A stretch of 64,000 nt of DNA. Origin: Bacteroidota bacterium. GTDB taxonomy: Bacteria; Bacteroidota; Bacteroidia; Chitinophagales; Chitinophagaceae. A model generated the notes under the pieces. The model searched no databases. It saw nothing but the letters and a program-made list of their open reading frames with translations, and was not told where the DNA came from. The translations under genes were made by a program, and so were the position numbers. Location of the stretch: positions 1,561,736-1,625,735 of the forward strand of contig VBAR01000001.1 in the NCBI GenBank assembly GCA_005882315.1. The letters are read 5' to 3'. Shown here in pieces: positions 9,348 through 19,204 of the stretch. Within the stretch, counting starts at the first letter, position 1. Each line of letters opens with the position of its first letter.

Positions 9348-11774
9348 ATGAAACAGTCTGCTTTATTCCTCGCTACTATTTTTTTAACTATTTCAATATT
9401 TGCACAGGACCCGATAAAAGTGCTTAACCGACACCGCGATAGTATACCCACCGAACAATTGTATATGCACTTTGATAAGCAGGCATATGTGGCAGGAGAA
9501 ACGGCCTGGTTCAAAGCTTATGTGCGGACGGCAGGAACCGATGGTCTTGTAAGTACTAATTTTTTTGCAGAACTCCTGAATGAGAAAGGCGAAGTACTGC
9601 AGTCGAAAAAATTACCTGTTATAGTCGATGGCAGCATCAACGGGCAATTTGATATACCGACTACAGCTCCGCAAGGAATTTATATGGTTAGGGCCTGGAC
9701 AAACTATACTCGTTTTTTTGACCCTACTTATTTATTTAAAAAAGCAGTGCCTGTTTTTAATCCCTCTACTACTGCTGCTTCGGCAGATGCGGGTGCAGGT
9801 TATATTTTTGAATGGTTTCCTGAAGGTGGCAGGCTTTTAAATGGTGTAAGTAATGTACTTGCTTACCGCTGTACAGATAAAAAAATGCAACCAGCTTTAG
9901 TAAGCGGTAACCTGCTAAGTTCCAAAGGCGAAGATCTCGGATCGTTTTCTACTAATAAATATGGTTTAGGTTATTTCAGTTTTCCACCGGTAAAAGGAGA
10001 AAAATATTTTGCTGAATTATTATTTCCTGACCGCACAAAACAAAAAATTGAATTACCTGCCGGAATAGATAATGGCATAGCACTGAATGTAGCAGATCAT
10101 GAAGAAGGAAAAGTGTTTACTCTGCTTAGTTCGCCCAGTGATCCTGCTGCTCCTAAAGAAGTGTTGCTACTGGCCGTAATGAATAACTTAATTGTATTAA
10201 AAGCGAATGTAGAATTAAAAGAAAATGAAGCACAGGGTTTAGTAAGTACAGCAAATCTTAGTGAGGGCATTTTAAGATTGTATGCATTTGATAAATCAAA
10301 TAATCTGTTGGCTCAAAGAGCCTGTTATGTGACGCTAGAAAGCAGTCATGTGCCGGTTGAGTTTAAAGCCCTCCAAAAAAGCAGCGGACCAAAAACACTA
10401 AATGAGTGGAGTTTTGTTTTACCAGCAAATACGAAAGGAAACTTTTCAATTGCTGTTACCGATGCTGACAAAGAGATCCTTTCTGTAAATGAAGAAAACA
10501 TTTTTACATCCTTATTGACACAGCCGGGAAAAAAACAATTCGGAAATATGCAGGTGAAAGATGAAGAAGTAAGAGACTTGATAATGCTCACCAGCAGCTG
10601 GGTAAATGATGATTGGGCCTTTTTTGCAAAAACAAAAGCCCCCAGGTTAGTTGATGAACTGCACCTGCCATTCAAAGGAAAAATATTTCAAGAAGGAAAC
10701 AACAAGCTGCTTACCGGTGGACAGTTGGATATTTTAGTAAGAACAAAAGACTCAACCGATCATACTTATACCGTGCCTGTAATGGATGATGGAAGTTTTA
10801 AACTCTATGAACTGGCTTTTCAAGATACAGCTCGTATTTATTACCGCTGGGCAGGCAGTAAAGAAGAACGCCCTACAAATTCTGAAATTGAATTTGACAG
10901 GGATAACAGTGATTATTCAGCGTTGTTGAAAAATTTTTCCGTACAGCAATGGGTTGCTTCCAAAAAGAATTTGCTCAATACACCATCTGCATCAATAGCT
11001 GCTCAATTGATCGCTGATTTAAAAACAACCGAAGGGTTGGCAAGTCGCATTACACAAAAAGAAAAAGAAGAACCACAAAAGAAAAATCCGGTAGGTGGAA
11101 CAAAAGACGTAAATAATAGATATGCAACAGGTGCTTTCAGCGGCATGTCCAGTGCCCGTGTACTCGACCTTGTTACCGAACCGCCGTCAAATATCCAGGG
11201 AAACATTTTTGATTATATCGTTGGTAAAATGAGTGGCTTTACAATTGAAAAAGCTGCTGGCAATTATGCTATTTACAGCAGCCGCAGCACATCCACCCGT
11301 GAAGCATTGAGCGGAAACAGCAGGGGTCTTGTACCCGGTAAAGTTTACCTGGATGAACAAGAGACCAGCATGGATATGATTTCCCGTATAACGCTTGACC
11401 AGATCGCATTGGTAAAATATTTTGCACCGGGCTCTATTACGTTGCCGGGTATTGGCTTGTCTTGTGTACTGTGTGTTTATACCCGCAAGCCTGAAGACTT
11501 AAATAACTCAAAAAAGAAATATACTAACAGCTTAATATTCCCGGGTTATGTTTCGGGTAAAATATTTACAGCCCCAGACTATAGCATTGATGATAAAAAA
11601 AGAAAGGATACCCGCAGTACGATTTACTGGAACCCGGATGTAAAAGCAAACTCAGAGACCGGTGAGATACGTATAAAATTTTATAGCAATGATACAGGTA
11701 AACGCTTTCATGTGGTATTCGAAGGTGTTACTACCGACGGGCGGCTTGTAAGCTTTGATAAGGTCATCGAATAA
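9348..11774 (+). CDS. Exported MG2-type protein with plug-like C-terminal domain, copy 1
   Basis: Large exported protein of 808 residues. The ATG at 9348 is chosen because it gives a clean signal peptide (MKQSALFLATIFLTISIFA then Q); the frame is open further upstream. The N-terminal region LYMHFDKQAYVAGETAWFKAYV is the macroglobulin MG2-like motif seen in bacterial alpha-2-macroglobulin relatives. Around residues 600-720 there is a stretch resembling a TonB-receptor plug: NIFDYIVGKMSGF, GLVPGKVYLDEQE, ITLDQIALVKYFAPGSI, but no beta-barrel follows. The C terminus has IYWNPDVKANSETGEIRIKF, a closing beta domain. The downstream gene is a paralog. Function is unknown; a surface or periplasmic binding role is an inference. 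Confidence 0.75.
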   Translation: MKQSALFLATIFLTISIFAQDPIKVLNRHRDSIPTEQLYMHFDKQAYVAGETAWFKAYVRTAGTDGLVSTNFFAELLNEKGEVLQSKKLPVIVDGSINGQFDIPTTAPQGIYMVRAWTNYTRFFDPTYLFKKAVPVFNPSTTAASADAGAGYIFEWFPEGGRLLNGVSNVLAYRCTDKKMQPALVSGNLLSSKGEDLGSFSTNKYGLGYFSFPPVKGEKYFAELLFPDRTKQKIELPAGIDNGIALNVADHEEGKVFTLLSSPSDPAAPKEVLLLAVMNNLIVLKANVELKENEAQGLVSTANLSEGILRLYAFDKSNNLLAQRACYVTLESSHVPVEFKALQKSSGPKTLNEWSFVLPANTKGNFSIAVTDADKEILSVNEENIFTSLLTQPGKKQFGNMQVKDEEVRDLIMLTSSWVNDDWAFFAKTKAPRLVDELHLPFKGKIFQEGNNKLLTGGQLDILVRTKDSTDHTYTVPVMDDGSFKLYELAFQDTARIYYRWAGSKEERPTNSEIEFDRDNSDYSALLKNFSVQQWVASKKNLLNTPSASIAAQLIADLKTTEGLASRITQKEKEEPQKKNPVGGTKDVNNRYATGAFSGMSSARVLDLVTEPPSNIQGNIFDYIVGKMSGFTIEKAAGNYAIYSSRSTSTREALSGNSRGLVPGKVYLDEQETSMDMISRITLDQIALVKYFAPGSITLPGIGLSCVLCVYTRKPEDLNNSKKKYTNSLIFPGYVSGKIFTAPDYSIDDKKRKDTRSTIYWNPDVKANSETGEIRIKFYSNDTGKRFHVVFEGVTTDGRLVSFDKVIE

Positions 11775-11907
11775 TCTTTACAATTTATTTGACATCTTAA
11801 ATTTTCCTTTACAGGGAAAGTAATCTAATTTAGTTACGTCTCATTACGGGTTCAGGTACTGAAGCAGCAAGCAAATTTACCCATATCATTACTAATAAGT
11901 ATTACTT

Positions 11908-14286
11908 ATGAAAAAGCCTGTTTTGCTTTTCTGCTTTCTCCTTATTGGTTTTTATTCATACACCCAATCTGCACAGGAAGATGACAAAGCTGTATCAGAA
12001 AGGATTTTTATTCATACAGATAAATCAACTTGTATAGCTGGTGATACCATCTGGTATAAAGCTTATTTGTTCGATGGCCATGTGCCCGGTTCATTCAGCA
12101 CCAATCTTTTTGTGGAACTAATAGATGAAAAAGGGATTGTCCTCTTCACACATAAGCTTCCGGTATTTGAAGGAATGGCTTACGGTAATTTTGAAGTAGG
12201 TGATTCATTACAGCATGGCTATTATTTTCTGCGGGCCTACACACCTCAATTATTGCAATCAGGAAAGCAAATTTTACCATCAAAACTGATCGCAGTATTA
12301 AACCCTTCTTTTATTCCCGAAAAATATACGACTAACCCCATTACATCTTATAATGTTCAGTTTTATCCTGAAAGCGGTCAGCTTGTTTCAGGTTTAACTA
12401 ATACTGTTGCGTTTACATTAATAACTCCGACTGCGCAACTTAGCAATGCTGCATTGTTGGTGTCTAATTCAAAAAATGATACGGTAGTGTTTGCCGCCAA
12501 TAACATAAATGGAACAGGAAGTTTTAGTTTTGTGCCATCAATAAATGAAAAGTATAAAGCAGAATTAGTTTTACAGGGAAATGAAAAGAAAGAATTCAAT
12601 TTGCCGGCTATTCAAAGCAGTGGCGTATTATTAAGCGTAGCGGATAATTCAAAAGGAAAGATCTATCTCGTTCAGAAGACATCTGATCTGTTTAAAAACA
12701 ATGAAGCTATGTTAACAGGTGTGATGTTTGATAAAATTGTTTTTCGGCAGCCATTAAAATTTGATAACAATGAATCAAACGGGATCATTCCGCTGACAAA
12801 ACTACCACCTGGCATTTTACATCTTTCAGTAACTGATGCAGACGAAAAAGCATATGCCATGCGCCATGTAGTAATATATAAACCCGATATGCAGGCAGAA
12901 CTTATTTTTAAAAAGGATACGATCAATCTTTCATCTAAAGCTAAAAATGTAATTACTGTCGGCTTGCCTGATTCAACAGAAGGCAATTTTTCAGTAGCTG
13001 TAACAGTTGTAGATAATATAGATGCTGTAAACGGGAATAACAGCATTATTAATTCAGTTTTGATAAATGCTGAATCTTCATCCCCCGAATTGGATTTACG
13101 AGGCATACAAGCAAACCCCGAAGAAAAATCAGCGAATGATCTTGTTGCTATTACAGGAAACTGGATTCAACCCATAGTTAAGAAAGCTACAGAGGCTCCT
13201 TTGCAGGATAATTATATCACTCACTCTGGAAGAGTATTTAAATATGGCAGCAAAAAACTGGTAACAAAGGGAAATCTCGTAGTGATGATGCGTACAAAGG
13301 ATTCCTCAAGTTCATTTATTAAACTACCGGTAAGCAACGATGGTCGGTTTGTTATGGATGGATTGGTGTATGATGATACGGCACGGTTTCATTTTCAACC
13401 GGATGATAAGAAGACTGGTAAAGTAGAAGTGACACTGGATAAAGTAGTAGAATTAAAAGTTCCGGCGTTTACGGCACCGTCACTTGCATCATCGTTAACA
13501 GAGAGACTGTCGTTTACAAAACCTGAGATCAAAAAGGAAATTGCGGCTGTAAAAACTTATATCGAAAAAACAAAAGAAGAATACAAGCTGCTGGAGAATG
13601 TAACGGTACGTGCGGTAAGAAAAAAACCGGCCGAAATGGTGAATAGAAAATATGCAAGCGGGCTGTTTAATTCTATGGGTAATGTTAGGCTTTTTGATTT
13701 TGTAAACGAACCACCGCAAGGCGGGGCACAGAATATATTTCAATACCTGCAGGGAAGAGTCCCCGGCCTGAGAATCGACTGGCGTGGCGGTTCAAATTAC
13801 TCTCTTACTACATCAAGGGCCATGTCACTGACAGGAGGTCCGATACCAGTGCAGGTTTACCTGAATGAAGTAGAAGTAGATGTTCAGGCTTTACTTTCTG
13901 TTTCTATAAAAGATATTGCACTGGTAAAATATTTTCCGGCAGGTACCAATGCGATGTTTGGTTTTGGAGTTGCAGGAAGACTCGCTATATGGACAAAACA
14001 ACCAGATGATTACAGCGTTGCTGAACTCGGACATGATAATTTCTTTCTCGCCCCGGGTTATACAGCATCGCAGCAATTCACACAACCGGATTATTCTAAT
14101 GGAGTTTTTACAAAGGAAGATAAACGTAAAACAGTTTACTGGAACCCTAATATAAATATCACATCCGAAGAAAGAGAAGTAAAGATCCGGTTCTTTAACT
14201 CTGATAATGCAAAAAAATTAAGAGTAGTTATCCAGGGCTTTACCTACGATGGGCGGTTTATTGATTTTGAAAAGATCATTGAATAA
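11908..14286 (+). CDS. Exported MG2-type protein with plug-like C-terminal domain, copy 2
   Basis: Paralog of the preceding gene: 792 residues with the same order of parts. A signal peptide (about 1-20, ending SYTQ) precedes an MG2-like segment (RIFIHTDKSTCIAGDTIWYKAYL), beta-sandwich repeats, the plug-like region (NIFQYLQGRVPGL, IPVQVYLNEVEVD, IKDIALVKYFPAGTNAMFG, GRLAIWTK) and a closing domain (VYWNPNINITSEE). The plug similarity is clearer here than in copy 1. It lies 133 nt downstream of copy 1 on the same strand and ends at a strong bidirectional terminator. No barrel, protease or enzyme motif is visible. Confidence 0.75.
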   Translation: MKKPVLLFCFLLIGFYSYTQSAQEDDKAVSERIFIHTDKSTCIAGDTIWYKAYLFDGHVPGSFSTNLFVELIDEKGIVLFTHKLPVFEGMAYGNFEVGDSLQHGYYFLRAYTPQLLQSGKQILPSKLIAVLNPSFIPEKYTTNPITSYNVQFYPESGQLVSGLTNTVAFTLITPTAQLSNAALLVSNSKNDTVVFAANNINGTGSFSFVPSINEKYKAELVLQGNEKKEFNLPAIQSSGVLLSVADNSKGKIYLVQKTSDLFKNNEAMLTGVMFDKIVFRQPLKFDNNESNGIIPLTKLPPGILHLSVTDADEKAYAMRHVVIYKPDMQAELIFKKDTINLSSKAKNVITVGLPDSTEGNFSVAVTVVDNIDAVNGNNSIINSVLINAESSSPELDLRGIQANPEEKSANDLVAITGNWIQPIVKKATEAPLQDNYITHSGRVFKYGSKKLVTKGNLVVMMRTKDSSSSFIKLPVSNDGRFVMDGLVYDDTARFHFQPDDKKTGKVEVTLDKVVELKVPAFTAPSLASSLTERLSFTKPEIKKEIAAVKTYIEKTKEEYKLLENVTVRAVRKKPAEMVNRKYASGLFNSMGNVRLFDFVNEPPQGGAQNIFQYLQGRVPGLRIDWRGGSNYSLTTSRAMSLTGGPIPVQVYLNEVEVDVQALLSVSIKDIALVKYFPAGTNAMFGFGVAGRLAIWTKQPDDYSVAELGHDNFFLAPGYTASQQFTQPDYSNGVFTKEDKRKTVYWNPNINITSEEREVKIRFFNSDNAKKLRVVIQGFTYDGRFIDFEKIIE

Positions 14287-14318
14287 AAAAACGGGACTTT
14301 GTAAGTCCCGTTTTTTTA
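14285..14318. terminator. Bidirectional terminator
   Basis: Stem ACGGGACTT (14291-14299) / AAGTCCCGT (14303-14311) with a 3-nt loop, an A-run before it and a T-run after it. It serves both the plus-strand MG2 gene and the minus-strand propeller gene. Confidence 0.92.
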
Positions 14319-14330
14319 TTAAGCAACCGT

Positions 14331-17300
14331 TTATTCAATCGGCTTATAATCCTTAAACAAATTCACTTTCGTTCCTTCTACCTGCTGGCGATAATCTTTC
14401 CATTTGCCACTGTAGAAAGCATTGATCTTATCTACTGCTTCCTTTATCGATTTTTCAGCATTCTCCACTAATTTTTCAGGTTGCGCACCCGGAGCCACCA
14501 TTTTACTTCCTATCGATTGCGTTGCAGTTTGCATCTGTGTCATTACAGTTATTTCAAACGGGTTTCTTGACAGACCTTGTTTATCAGAAGTCTTACCGCT
14601 AATTAACTCACGAATAGCTTTTATTTCGTCCTGCATCTTTGTGGTTGACTTTCTTAATGAATCAGCGTCTTTTCCTTCTACACCCCGTAGCTGAGCCTGC
14701 ATTTTAGTAAGTAACTCTTCGCTCTCAGTTAACTGATCCATTCCAGCAGTTAACTTATCAGCACTCTTTCTTAAGCGATCATACATTTTACGCTGAGCAA
14801 TTTTTATATCATTACGATTGCCCAATCTCGGATCATCTTTTATAACTATAAATGTTGAATCGGATACTCTTGAATAGGTCATTACTAATTTATATGTGCC
14901 GGGCAATACAGTAAAGCCTCCCGGTTCTTGTGCCCCCGGTGCAGGTTTTGGTGAACCGGGCTGACGAAATCCCTTTTCTTCCATTCCCCAGTAGTTTCTG
15001 TTGAAACCAGTATCAACACCCCAACGTAATGTTCTTATCAGTTCATTACTGGAGTTATAAATTCTCACCATTGCACTATCACCTCTTCTGCCCCCTCCAC
15101 CACCTTGTCCGAATCCGCCCCCACCAAAACCACCGCCGCCGCGGCCTCCACTACCACCTCCTCCGCCTCCACCTTGTGGAGCTGCAGCAGGTTGTACTGG
15201 TGCTGCTGCCGGTTGTTGCCTGTTTGCAGTATCTGCACCTTTTGGTTTGTTGATAAAGAATGAAACTTCGGCACCTCGTCTCCTGTTTTCTGCATCATAT
15301 AAACCTAGTACACTCCACTCATAGCCGTTCGCCGCTTTGTATTGTGCCTGGTATGCTTCCGGCGCTGCAAAAACAGTAATGGGAGATGTGAATGCTTTGC
15401 CACTATTTGCTGCGGCTTTTCTTAATGGACGAATATCATCCAGCACCCATAATGCACGGCCGAATGTTGCAATCACCAAATCAGCTTCACGTTCTTGTAT
15501 TGCAAAATCATAAGTGGATACAGATGGATAACCATTTTTAAATTGTTGAAAAGAAGTTCCATTATCAAAACTTATCCATAATCCATTTTCTGTACCAACA
15601 AAAATTAAATTCGGCTCAACAACATCTTGCTGTACACAGAGTGCATATCCTTTCACTTTATTTTCATCTACTAATCTTGTCCATGTTTTTCCATAATCTG
15701 TTGTGCGAAAAATATAAGGTTTCATATCTCCGCGACGATAATCATTGGCAACAACAAATGCTTCGCCTGCATTATGTACCGATGCTTTTATCTGGGGTAT
15801 CCAGCAATCTGCAGGTAAGCCCGGGATTTTTCCGCGGAAACTTGTCCATGTTTTTCCACCATCTCTTGTCAGTTGCACATTACCATCATCTGTACCTGCC
15901 CATAATAATCCTTGTTCTTTCCTGGATGGCTCCAATGTAAGAATAGTACAATGTGTTTCTGCACCGGTTACGTCCATTGTTAATCCACCCGTATTTTTAA
16001 AAGCAGCAATTTTTATTGAATCATTTGTAGTAAGATCAGGTGAAATGATCTCCCAATTCACGCCTTTATCAGGGCTCTTATGTACAAACTGGCTACCGAA
16101 GTAAATTGTTTTTTTATCAAACGGGTCTTGTGCTAAGGCAGAGTTCCAGTTAAAACGCAATATCAAATTAGGATCTAATGATGGAGGACGAACAAACCAG
16201 CTTTCACCTGTTTTCCAGTTTCTTCTTCCAACACTACCACCCTGGCTCTGACTATATACCCAGCTTGCATCTTCTGCATCGGGCATAGCATCGAATCCAT
16301 CACCTCCGCCAACATTATTCCAATAATAATTTTTTATGCCGCCATTGATCCATGTATAAGCAGGGCCATGCCAGGTTCCATTATCCTGCATACCACCCAT
16401 TACATTGTAAGGAATTTCATTGTCAACATTTATATGATAAAATTGGCCCGCAGGAATTTTATCATCAAAGGTCCAGTTTTTACCACGGTCATGTGTAATA
16501 CCAATTCCACCATCATTTCCTTCGATCATAAAATTAGGATCCTTCGGACTGATCCACCATGCGTGATGATCGGGGTGAATGCCGGCATAAGGTAAGAAAT
16601 CGTTGAATGTTTTTCCTCCGTCTTCACTCATTTCAACACGGTCATGAATATTGTAAATACGATTTTCGTTTTTAGTATCAACTCTTATATCCTGGAAATA
16701 AAAAGGACGATTAGTTACCCATCTCGCATCATTCGTTACCAACTCCCATTTCATGCCGCCGTCATCGCTTTTATAAAAACCATTTTTTGTCGCTTCCACC
16801 ATTGCATACACACGGCGTGGATCATTGGTGGCAAATGCCAATCCAATTCTTCCGAAATTACCATCTGGTAATCCATCGTCCTTGCCCAGCTTTTTCCATT
16901 TTTTGCCTCCATCAATTGTGATATATAAACCGCTGCCGGGTCCACCACTTTTAAAATCCCAAGGTGTTCTGCGGTGTTGCCACATAGAAGCAATGATCCG
17001 GTTAGGGTTTGAAGGGTCCATTACCATATCGGCACAACCAGAACTATCCGTTGTATATAAAACCTTTGTCCATGTATCACCACCATCAGTTGTTTTAAAA
17101 ACACCACGTTCAGGATGTGCTGCAAAAGGATTACCGATTGCTGCTACATATACTGTATTTGAATTAGCAGGATCGATAATAATGCGATGAATATTTTTTG
17201 TTTTCTCAAGGCCCATGCATTTCCATGTTTTGCCGGCATCCAGACTTTTGTAGATACCCTCACCAAGATTAAGAGAGTTGCGAGGGTTTCCTTCACCCGT

Positions 17301-17612
17301 TCCTACCCAAACAATATTCGGATTAGATTGCTGAACCGCTACAGAGCCTATATTCTGAGTAGGTTGTTCATCAAACACAGCCGCCCATGAATTACCACTG
17401 TTCTCGGTTTTCCATACGCCACCGGAAGCTGAGCCCAGGTAAATAATATTAGGATTATCCTCAACTACGTCAACAGATGTGATGCGTCCGCTCATACCGG
17501 CCGGGCCAATATTACGGGGTTTAAGATTTTTAAATTGTTCTAAAGAAACTTTTTGTGCGGTAACACTGATGCAAACGAATATAGTTGCGATCATCAACAG
17601 GAATCTTCTCAT
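14331..17612 (-). CDS. Exported sortilin/BNR-type beta-propeller protein, 1093 residues
   Basis: Large secreted protein with a signal peptide (MRRFLLMIATIFVCISVTA then Q). At least ten Asp-box/BNR units (S/T-x-D-x-G-x-x-W) are visible, such as SLDAGKTWKCM, TTDGGDTWTKV, TIDGGKKWKKL, LTRDGGKTWTSF and TTDYGKTWTRL, giving the ten-bladed VPS10/sortilin-like propeller layout over about residues 25-740. A Gly/Ala/Pro-rich spacer follows at about 800-840, then a beta domain and a helical C terminus. No sialidase catalytic Arg triad or Tyr is evident, so it is more likely a binding or scaffold protein than a glycosidase. A terminator separates it from the MG2 pair. Confidence 0.85.
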   Translation of the reverse strand: MRRFLLMIATIFVCISVTAQKVSLEQFKNLKPRNIGPAGMSGRITSVDVVEDNPNIIYLGSASGGVWKTENSGNSWAAVFDEQPTQNIGSVAVQQSNPNIVWVGTGEGNPRNSLNLGEGIYKSLDAGKTWKCMGLEKTKNIHRIIIDPANSNTVYVAAIGNPFAAHPERGVFKTTDGGDTWTKVLYTTDSSGCADMVMDPSNPNRIIASMWQHRRTPWDFKSGGPGSGLYITIDGGKKWKKLGKDDGLPDGNFGRIGLAFATNDPRRVYAMVEATKNGFYKSDDGGMKWELVTNDARWVTNRPFYFQDIRVDTKNENRIYNIHDRVEMSEDGGKTFNDFLPYAGIHPDHHAWWISPKDPNFMIEGNDGGIGITHDRGKNWTFDDKIPAGQFYHINVDNEIPYNVMGGMQDNGTWHGPAYTWINGGIKNYYWNNVGGGDGFDAMPDAEDASWVYSQSQGGSVGRRNWKTGESWFVRPPSLDPNLILRFNWNSALAQDPFDKKTIYFGSQFVHKSPDKGVNWEIISPDLTTNDSIKIAAFKNTGGLTMDVTGAETHCTILTLEPSRKEQGLLWAGTDDGNVQLTRDGGKTWTSFRGKIPGLPADCWIPQIKASVHNAGEAFVVANDYRRGDMKPYIFRTTDYGKTWTRLVDENKVKGYALCVQQDVVEPNLIFVGTENGLWISFDNGTSFQQFKNGYPSVSTYDFAIQEREADLVIATFGRALWVLDDIRPLRKAAANSGKAFTSPITVFAAPEAYQAQYKAANGYEWSVLGLYDAENRRRGAEVSFFINKPKGADTANRQQPAAAPVQPAAAPQGGGGGGGSGGRGGGGFGGGGFGQGGGGGRRGDSAMVRIYNSSNELIRTLRWGVDTGFNRNYWGMEEKGFRQPGSPKPAPGAQEPGGFTVLPGTYKLVMTYSRVSDSTFIVIKDDPRLGNRNDIKIAQRKMYDRLRKSADKLTAGMDQLTESEELLTKMQAQLRGVEGKDADSLRKSTTKMQDEIKAIRELISGKTSDKQGLSRNPFEITVMTQMQTATQSIGSKMVAPGAQPEKLVENAEKSIKEAVDKINAFYSGKWKDYRQQVEGTKVNLFKDYKPIE

Positions 17613-17694
17613 AATTAAATTTGTTTGGGAGGCTAAACTTAAGGATAAGATGGCGAGCGGAAAAAACTTTTTACAGATGGCTGTAAATGCGGGA

Positions 17695-17731
17695 AATAAA
17701 AAAACTCCTTCTATTGGGAAGGAGTTTTTTA
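17695..17731 (-). terminator. Terminator after msrB
   Basis: Stem AAAACTCCTTC (17701-17711) / GAAGGAGTTTT (17718-17728), 6-nt loop. On the minus strand the hairpin is followed by a T-run. It lies 21 nt after the msrB stop. Confidence 0.88.
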
Positions 17732-17751
17732 TCAGAGATAATCATCAGATC

Positions 17752-18336
17752 TTATTGAGGATTTTCCTTTTCATTATACTTTTTCTCCGCCTCTTTTGCT
17801 TTTTCAAAATCCAGTACTACGCCATTGATACAATAACGCAAACCCGTTGGCGGAGGGCCATCATCAAACACATGGCCTAAATGTGCTTTGCAGCGGCCGC
17901 ATTGTGTTTCTGTTCTCGTCATGCCATATGTGTTATCCGGCGTATAAATAATACTTCCTTTGGAAATAGGTTCATAAAAACTTGGCCAGCCGCAACCGCT
18001 GTCAAATTTGGTATCGCTTTTAAATAAAGGATTACCGCAGGCAGCACAATAGTAAGTGCCTGTATCACTAAAGTTTTCAAACTTACTTGTCCAGGCTCTT
18101 TCTGTACCTTTTAACCGGGCAATAGAATAAACATCTTTTGGCAGCACTTTTTTCCATTCATCTTCACTCATATTCACTTTTGATGTATCAGTTCTTGAAT
18201 AGGCAGGGTTTTTCTTTTCATTATTTTCCATAGTCGTTGTTTTTTTATTTTCTTTTGATGAATTCTGCGAGTAGCTGCACTGCTGAAACAGGCCAGCCAT
18301 GAGAATTATTACCAGGTTCCACTTTTTCATGTTCAT
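17752..18336 (-). CDS. msrB: Exported peptide-methionine (R)-S-oxide reductase MsrB
   Basis: Reduces the R epimer of methionine sulfoxide in oxidised proteins. Residues 1-20 form an export signal ending LFQQC, a loose lipobox, so the enzyme probably sits in the periplasm, perhaps as a lipoprotein. A charged linker leads to the SelR domain (about 50-185). Zinc ligands are in CAAC (97, 100) and CGRC (146, 149); GCGWPSF holds Cys115, and the catalytic Cys169 is in RYCINGVVLDF. At 194 residues it is a stand-alone MsrB without MsrA. It diverges from adk and has its own -7 box and terminator. Confidence 0.95.
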   Translation of the reverse strand: MNMKKWNLVIILMAGLFQQCSYSQNSSKENKKTTTMENNEKKNPAYSRTDTSKVNMSEDEWKKVLPKDVYSIARLKGTERAWTSKFENFSDTGTYYCAACGNPLFKSDTKFDSGCGWPSFYEPISKGSIIYTPDNTYGMTRTETQCGRCKAHLGHVFDDGPPPTGLRYCINGVVLDFEKAKEAEKKYNEKENPQ

Positions 18337-18349
18337 TTATTTGATTAAA

Positions 18350-18357
18350 CAAATTTA
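18350..18357 (-). promoter_or_regulatory. Bacteroidota -7 box of msrB
   Basis: TAAATTTG on the minus strand, exact TAnnTTTG, 13 nt before the ATG at 18336. Confidence 0.55.
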
Positions 18358-18488
18358 CGTAATCATTGGTTGGCTGGTTTGCGGGGCTGCTGACAGGGCT
18401 AAAGCCTTAACAATCCTTTACAAACCCCCTTTTGGGGCTTTATTTTGGCAATCAGGGCTCTATTCTGAGAATTTTAAAAGCCGGTTAT

Positions 18489-18496
18489 TATATTTG
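18489..18496 (+). promoter_or_regulatory. Bacteroidota -7 box of adk
   Basis: TATATTTG, exact TAnnTTTG, 26 nt before the ATG at 18523. No clear -33 TTTG at the standard spacing. Confidence 0.5.
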
Positions 18497-18522
18497 TCAT
18501 TCACCCAAGGTTAGTAAGTTAA

Positions 18523-19101
18523 ATGTTCAATCTTATTTTATTCGGCCCGCCTGGCAGCGGGAAGGGAACACAGTCTGAGCGGCTGGTGGAGAAATATAAA
18601 CTGGTGCATCTTTCAACCGGTAACTTATTGCGCAGCGAAATAACTGAAAAGACACCGCTGGGGATGGAAGCAAAACATTTTATTGATAAAGGCCAACTGG
18701 TTCCAGACGAAGTGGTGATCGGTATGGTGGATTCTTTTTTTGATAAACATGCAGAAGCCATTGGTTTTTTGTTTGATGGATTTCCCCGTACAAAAGCACA
18801 GGCAGAAGCATTGGATAAATTGTTATCATTAAAAAAAACAGAAATATCTTCCGTGCTTTTGCTGGAAGTAAACGAAGAGGAGCTAATAAAACGTTTATTA
18901 AACCGCGGCAAAACTTCGGGTCGTAGCGATGATACAGATGAGACTGTGATCCGTAAACGATTTGATGTTTACAAGAAGGAAACCAGCCCGGTTGCAGAGC
19001 ATTATAAAAAAGCAGGGAAATTTAAAATATTAGAAGGCGAAGGCTCGGTGGATGATATATTTGACCGCTTATCAGCAACTATCGATAAAAAAATGAAATA
19101 A
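18523..19101 (+). CDS. adk: Adenylate kinase
   Basis: Cytosolic enzyme converting ATP and AMP to two ADP. The P-loop GPPGSGKGT is at residues 8-16, followed by the AMP-binding LSTGNLLR and the DGFPRTKAQAEAL signature. The LID is the short form (LNRGKTSGRSDD) without zinc cysteines, consistent with the 192-residue length. Monocistronic by its signals: its own -7 box in front and a strong terminator behind. Confidence 0.98.
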   Translation: MFNLILFGPPGSGKGTQSERLVEKYKLVHLSTGNLLRSEITEKTPLGMEAKHFIDKGQLVPDEVVIGMVDSFFDKHAEAIGFLFDGFPRTKAQAEALDKLLSLKKTEISSVLLLEVNEEELIKRLLNRGKTSGRSDDTDETVIRKRFDVYKKETSPVAEHYKKAGKFKILEGEGSVDDIFDRLSATIDKKMK

Positions 19102-19121
19102 AAGTTACATTCATAAAGTTC

Positions 19122-19156
19122 GTCCCGTCCCGATAGCTATCGGGACGGGACTTTTT
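19122..19156 (+). terminator. Terminator after adk
   Basis: A 30-nt perfect palindrome: 14-bp arms 19122-19135 and 19138-19151 around a central GC, with core CCCGATAGCTATCGGG, followed by a T5 run. Confidence 0.92.
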
Positions 19157-19204
19157 GTTTAAAAGAATGCGAAAGTCGTAATCTTGCAAATCCAAAACAC
19201 ACTA

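Noticed and set aside
15029-15298. Open frames and repeats around the Gly-rich part of the large propeller gene
   Set aside because: They are shadows of the GGC/GGT-rich low-complexity linker in the 1093-residue protein.
18424-18445. CCCC-TTTT-GGGG hairpin followed by T-rich sequence, upstream of adk
   Set aside because: The stem is only about four base pairs and lies between divergent promoters, where no terminator is needed.
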